A stretch of DNA of 64,000 nt from an uncultured bacterium (GTDB lineage: Bacteria; Planctomycetota; JAJSAM01; JAJVHW01), in NCBI GenBank assembly GCA_937996235.1, contig CALKVK010000038.1:186001-250000 (forward strand), in the 5' to 3' direction. Under the pieces are notes generated by a model that did no database searches, was not told the DNA's origin, and worked only from the letters and a program-made list of their open reading frames with translations. The translations under genes were made by a program, and so were the position numbers. Position 1 is the first letter of the stretch. Every line of letters starts with the position of its first letter. Below are positions 60,506 to 64,000 of this stretch, in pieces.

Positions 60506-60594
60506 GGGTTTCTTGCGTAGCGCAAGTTCCGAGGACCGTCCCCGATTCGGGGGGTTTCTTGCGTGGCGCAAGTTTCGAGGACCGTCCCCGTTCG
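60506..60594. repeat. 46-bp tandem repeat with GGACCGTCCCC core
   Basis: Two copies, 60506-60550 and 60552-60594, each with a CTTGCG-TAG/TGG-CGCAAG hairpin followed by GAGGACCGTCCCCG. The loop differs while the stem is kept, and one copy has a T where the other has C. They lie in the divergent gap between the YcaQ-type and glycosidase genes. Confidence 0.85.
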
Positions 60595-60633
60595 TTGCGT
60601 GGGAAGGGGTGGGGGCGGGGTTGAATCGCGGGC

Positions 60634-63294
60634 ATGCGGATGTGCACCCGGCTCGTCGCGACGGCCGCCCTCGCCGCGCTCGCGGCTCTGCCGGCTGCGG
60701 CGCAGGACGCGGCGGGCGCCGGCGCGACGTCGGACGACGCGCCCGCGTACGTGTGGGTCGAGGGCGAGCGGCCGAGCGCGGGCGAGGGGCTGCCGCACGG
60801 CTGGTACTCCGGCAGGGTCGAGACGCGGCTGCTCTCCGGACGCGCGTTCCTGTCGGCCTACGGCGGCGACGCCGACACCGAGGTCGCGTACGACGTGGAC
60901 GTCCCCGCCGCCGCGCGCTGGACGCTCTGGGCGCGCTGCAACCCGGTGAAGGCGCGCGTGGAGTGGCGGATCGGCGGCGGCGCGTGGCGCGACGCGCCGC
61001 TCGAGCGCGCCGTGGACCAGGTCAACATCGCCGCCGACGGCACGCCCGACATGCGCTTCCTCGCGTGGGTCCCGTGCGGCGAGGTCGAGCTGCCGCGCGG
61101 CCCCGTGCGCGTCGAGTTCGCGCTCCGCGGCGAGGTCGAGCACCACGGCGCGCTCGACTGCTTCGTGCTCGCGCGCGCGCCGTTCGTGCCGCAGGGGCGG
61201 CGCCGCCCGGACGCGCCGCTGACCGACGCCGCGCCCGGCTGGTTCGCGTTCGACCCGGGGCACGATCCGCTCCGCGACGACGCCCTCCTCGACCTGCGCG
61301 GCCTCAACGAGACGCGCGCGGGAGAGTCGGGGCCGCTGCGCCGCGACGGCGACCGCATCGTGCTCGGCGACGGCACGCCCGTGCGGTTCTGGGGCGCGAA
61401 CGCCGGACCGGCCGCGACGCACGAGGCGACGCAGTACCTGGCGCGGCGCCTCGCGAAGACCGGCTTCAACCTGGCGCGCCTGCACGGCCCGCTCGTGCGC
61501 CAGGGCGATCCGCGCACGGCCGACCCCGCGCGCATCGACGCGCTGCAGCACGCCGTCGCGGCGTTCCGCGACGAGGGCATCTACAGCGAGCTGTCGTTCT
61601 GGTTCCCGCTCTGGCTGCGCTACGACGACGGCTTCGCCGCGCCCGGCGCGCCGAAGGGCGCGAACCCCTTCGCGCTGCTCTACCTCGACGCGGACTTCCG
61701 CGCGACGTGGAAGGGCTGGGCGACGGCGCTGCTCACGACCCCGAACCCGTACACCGGCGTGCCCCTGGCACAGGACCCGGCCGTGGGCTTCGTCGAGATC
61801 CAGAACGAGGACAGCCTGCTGTTCTGGACCTTCAAGAAGGAGACGCTGGGGCCCGAGCTGTGGGAGCGCGCGGAGCGGCTCTTCGCCGCGTGGGCCGCAC
61901 GGCGCCACGGCTCGGAGGACGCGGCGCTCGCGGCGTGGCCGGGCGCACACCAGGACACCGACACGCCGGGCCGGCTCGGCCTGCTGCCGCTCTGGAACCT
62001 GACGGCCGACGGACTCGCCGCCGCGACCCCGGGCCTCGCGGCGCGCGCGCGCGAGCAGGCGCTGTTCCTCGCGGAGCTGCAGCGCGACGTCCACGCCGAG
62101 CTGACGCGGCACCTGCGCGACCTCGGCTACCGCGGGCTCGTCGTCGCCGGGAACTGGCAGACGGCCGACGACGCGGCGCTGCTCGGGCTCGAGCGCTGGT
62201 CGTACACACCGGGCGACGTCGTGGACCGCCACGGCTACTTCGGCGCGCTGCACAAGGGCAAGGCGGCCGCGTACTCGGTCCGCGTCGGCGACCAGTGCGG
62301 TGATGCGAGCGCACTCGCGACGCCCACCGCGACGCCGCTCCCCGTCGTGCAGATCGCGGGGCTGCCCCACATGCACTCCGAGAACGCGTGGAACCGTCCG
62401 AACGCGCTCGTCGCCGACGGCCCGCTGCTCGTCGCGGGCTACGCCGCGCTGCAGGGCCTCGACGGCTGGGTGTGGTTCCGCGCCGTGGACGGCGAGTGGC
62501 TGACGTCGCCCACCGAGAAGTGGCCGCTCTTCTCGGCGGCGAACGTCGGACAGAGCCCCGCGACCGCGCTGCTCTACCGCCGCGGCGACGTGCGCGAAGG
62601 CCCCGTGGTGCTGCGGCGCGTCGCCCGCGTGGACGACCTCGCGCCCCCGTCGGGCGGCTTCGCCGAGGGCCGCAGCGCTGACTTCCGCGCGACCGGCGGA
62701 CGCGATGCGGCGCTCTCGCTCGAGCGCCTCGCGCCGTTCGTCGGCCGCGTCGAGTGCGCGATCCCCGGCGTCGGGGGCGCGACGGGCGACGCGCAGCTCG
62801 TGGGTGCCGACCTGACCCGGTACGCCGACCTCGGCGCGTCGCGTGTGACGAGCGCGACCTCGGAGCTGACACTCGACTGGGGCCGCGCGCTCCTGACCGT
62901 GGACACCGCGTGCAGCCAGGCGGTCGCGGGACGGCTCGCCGACGCGGGCGAGATCCGTCTCGGCGACGTCACCATCCGCTGCGGCAACACGTACGCCGCG
63001 GTGCACGTCGTCAGTCTCGACGGCCTGCCGCTCGCCACGAGTCAGCGCATGCTCGTGCAGGCGTTCTCGCGCGAGAGGATGTGGGGCTTCGAGGTGCACG
63101 AGGGCAAGGTCGCCGCGCTCGGCGCGCCGCCCCTCGAGGTCGAGCGCATCGACGCCGAGGTGCACTTCGCGAACGCCGCGCACCTCGCCGCCGTGCGGCT
63201 CGACGGCAACGGCTACATGACCGCGGGCGTGCGCGTCGCGGACGGCCGCGTGCGGCTGCCCGCGGACGGCCTCTACACGCTCGTCACGCGCTGA
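60634..63294 (+). CDS. secreted GH-A-clan-like glycosidase
   Basis: 886 residues. ATG 60634; signal peptide LVATAALAALAALPAAAQ. N-terminal beta domain (about 35-190, WVEGERPSAGEGLPHGWYSG), then a barrel (about 215-640): LGDGTPVRFWGANAG and TGFNLARLHGPL are the start of a cellulase-type barrel; VGFVEIQNEDSLLFW carries the Asn-Glu acid/base pair (Asn391-Glu392); HMHSENAWNRPNAL is a candidate nucleophile region (Glu about 590). C-terminal beta domains follow. Probably acts on a polysaccharide outside the cell; specificity not predictable. Confidence 0.85.
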   Translation: MRMCTRLVATAALAALAALPAAAQDAAGAGATSDDAPAYVWVEGERPSAGEGLPHGWYSGRVETRLLSGRAFLSAYGGDADTEVAYDVDVPAAARWTLWARCNPVKARVEWRIGGGAWRDAPLERAVDQVNIAADGTPDMRFLAWVPCGEVELPRGPVRVEFALRGEVEHHGALDCFVLARAPFVPQGRRRPDAPLTDAAPGWFAFDPGHDPLRDDALLDLRGLNETRAGESGPLRRDGDRIVLGDGTPVRFWGANAGPAATHEATQYLARRLAKTGFNLARLHGPLVRQGDPRTADPARIDALQHAVAAFRDEGIYSELSFWFPLWLRYDDGFAAPGAPKGANPFALLYLDADFRATWKGWATALLTTPNPYTGVPLAQDPAVGFVEIQNEDSLLFWTFKKETLGPELWERAERLFAAWAARRHGSEDAALAAWPGAHQDTDTPGRLGLLPLWNLTADGLAAATPGLAARAREQALFLAELQRDVHAELTRHLRDLGYRGLVVAGNWQTADDAALLGLERWSYTPGDVVDRHGYFGALHKGKAAAYSVRVGDQCGDASALATPTATPLPVVQIAGLPHMHSENAWNRPNALVADGPLLVAGYAALQGLDGWVWFRAVDGEWLTSPTEKWPLFSAANVGQSPATALLYRRGDVREGPVVLRRVARVDDLAPPSGGFAEGRSADFRATGGRDAALSLERLAPFVGRVECAIPGVGGATGDAQLVGADLTRYADLGASRVTSATSELTLDWGRALLTVDTACSQAVAGRLADAGEIRLGDVTIRCGNTYAAVHVVSLDGLPLATSQRMLVQAFSRERMWGFEVHEGKVAALGAPPLEVERIDAEVHFANAAHLAAVRLDGNGYMTAGVRVADGRVRLPADGLYTLVTR

Positions 63295-63306
63295 CGCGCG
63301 CCGCCG

Positions 63307-64000
63307 TCACTCCGCGCCGAGACGGAACGCGACGACGCCGCGCAGCCCGGCCGGGACGTACGCGACGCCACGCACCACCGCGACCGAGTCGGCGACACCG
63401 TCCACGTCCACGCCGCCCGCGGGGACGGGCGCGGCCGGATCGACGAGCGACCAGGCCGCCACGCGCCCGCGCCAGCCCCACGAACGCAGGAACAGGTGCC
63501 CCGCCTCGATCGAGCCGCCCCACGCCGCGTCGGCGTGCGCGCTCCGCGAGAGCGTGCCCAGATCCGCAAGCGCGAGCGTGTGCAGCGTGACCGACGCCGT
63601 GTTCGTCTCCGCGTCCCATGCCTGGACGTCCACGTAGACGTGCGCGTCGCCCGCGACGACCGCGCCCGGCCAGCCGTCGAGCGGCGCCTGCGCGAGGTCG
63701 CGCTCGCGCCACGTCGGCGCGCGCAGGTCGACGAGGTGCAGCGTGACACCCGCGTCGCCCGTGGCGTCGTCGTAGCGGTAGTCCGTCGTGACGATGCGTC
63801 CGGGGACGCCGCCCGAGGCGACGAGCTGACCCGGCACGCTGATCCACGGACCGACGCGCGGCGCGGCGGGGCGCGTCACGTCGATCTCGCGCACGCCGTA
63901 GCCGTACTCCGGATAGCCGGCGTCGGAGACGCCGAGGTCGCGGTACGACGGCACGTAGAGCGACGTGCCCGCGAGCACCGCCTGCCCGCCGAGGTCCCAC
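63307..64000 (-). CDS. beta-propeller domain protein, 5' end outside the window
   Basis: 231 residues visible, open at the right edge. LYVPSYRDLGVSDAGYPEYG, VREIDVTRPAAPRVG, VTTDYRYDDATGDAGVTLHL and AAWSLVDPAAPV are blade phrases of LVIVD-like or secreted beta-propeller families. Ends RGVVAFRLGAE. Convergent with the glycosidase, 12 bp apart. No catalytic residues seen in this portion. Confidence 0.78.
   Translation of the reverse strand, partial: WDLGGQAVLAGTSLYVPSYRDLGVSDAGYPEYGYGVREIDVTRPAAPRVGPWISVPGQLVASGGVPGRIVTTDYRYDDATGDAGVTLHLVDLRAPTWRERDLAQAPLDGWPGAVVAGDAHVYVDVQAWDAETNTASVTLHTLALADLGTLSRSAHADAAWGGSIEAGHLFLRSWGWRGRVAAWSLVDPAAPVPAGGVDVDGVADSVAVVRGVAYVPAGLRGVVAFRLGAE

Noticed and set aside
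59209..63183. Very long minus-strand frame joining the YcaQ-type gene to the glycosidase antisense
   Set aside because: Only the part from 60447 down encodes the family; upstream residues are shadow of the glycosidase.

Overview
The window is a very GC-rich (roughly 70% or more) bacterial chromosome segment with dense coding on both strands, short intergenic gaps, frequent GTG/TTG starts and strong AGGAGG-type ribosome binding sites. Many gene products carry Sec signal peptides or lipoboxes and are beta-helix, beta-propeller, Kelch, fibronectin III or carboxypeptidase-regulatory-like secreted proteins. With an ECF sigma factor fused to a secreted-type domain, a Ski2-like helicase, a VPLPP-type C-terminal sorting signal and an oversized GlmS-like enzyme, this points to a Planctomycetota-like or similar Gram-negative environmental bacterium. 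That assignment is inference: there is no rRNA in the window.

Layout. 1-12.5 kb: partial glutaminase/SIS enzyme, a membrane-anchored protein, a homocysteine methyltransferase/methylenetetrahydrofolate reductase fusion, an IPT/TIG-type secreted protein, a DinB-like protein, carboxypeptidase-regulatory-like proteins bounded by a duplicated 79-bp sequence, and a TetR-ABC1 kinase operon with two operator-like palindromes. 12.5-29.4 kb: mostly exported proteins (a 979-aa glycine-rich protein, right-handed beta-helix, PEP-CTERM-like, PHP phosphoesterase, lipoproteins), a nitronate monooxygenase-like flavoprotein, a Ski2-like helicase, a sigma-factor fusion and a TolB-like propeller. 29.5-37.5 kb: SDR/epimerase, then a carbamoyltransferase-SxtJ pair with a divergent DUF5989 micro-protein, an esterase with repeats, and a glycosyltransferase.

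37.5-44.5 kb is the accessory part. A tRNA-Gly(GCC) gene is followed by three head-to-tail units built from the 3' part of that tRNA plus its downstream flank. After a C-type lectin/fibronectin protein, two diverged copies of a hairpin-rich ~350-390 bp sequence bracket an Mrr-type restriction endonuclease with a topoisomerase-like zinc finger and about 0.8 kb of apparently non-coding DNA.

44.5-64 kb: a Kelch protein; a coherent sodium/proton stress locus (NhaR-like LysR activator divergent from a ribosome-hibernation-like protein, a double universal stress protein and a CPA-type antiporter); small membrane proteins; a 1043-aa beta-helix plus propeller protein; a pseudokinase; an outer-membrane beta-barrel candidate; a PhzF-family protein; a YcaQ-type winged-helix protein; a GH-A-like glycosidase; and a partial beta-propeller protein. 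Copies of a dispersed GGACCGTCCCC repeat family lie at about 37.5, 59.1 and 60.5 kb.
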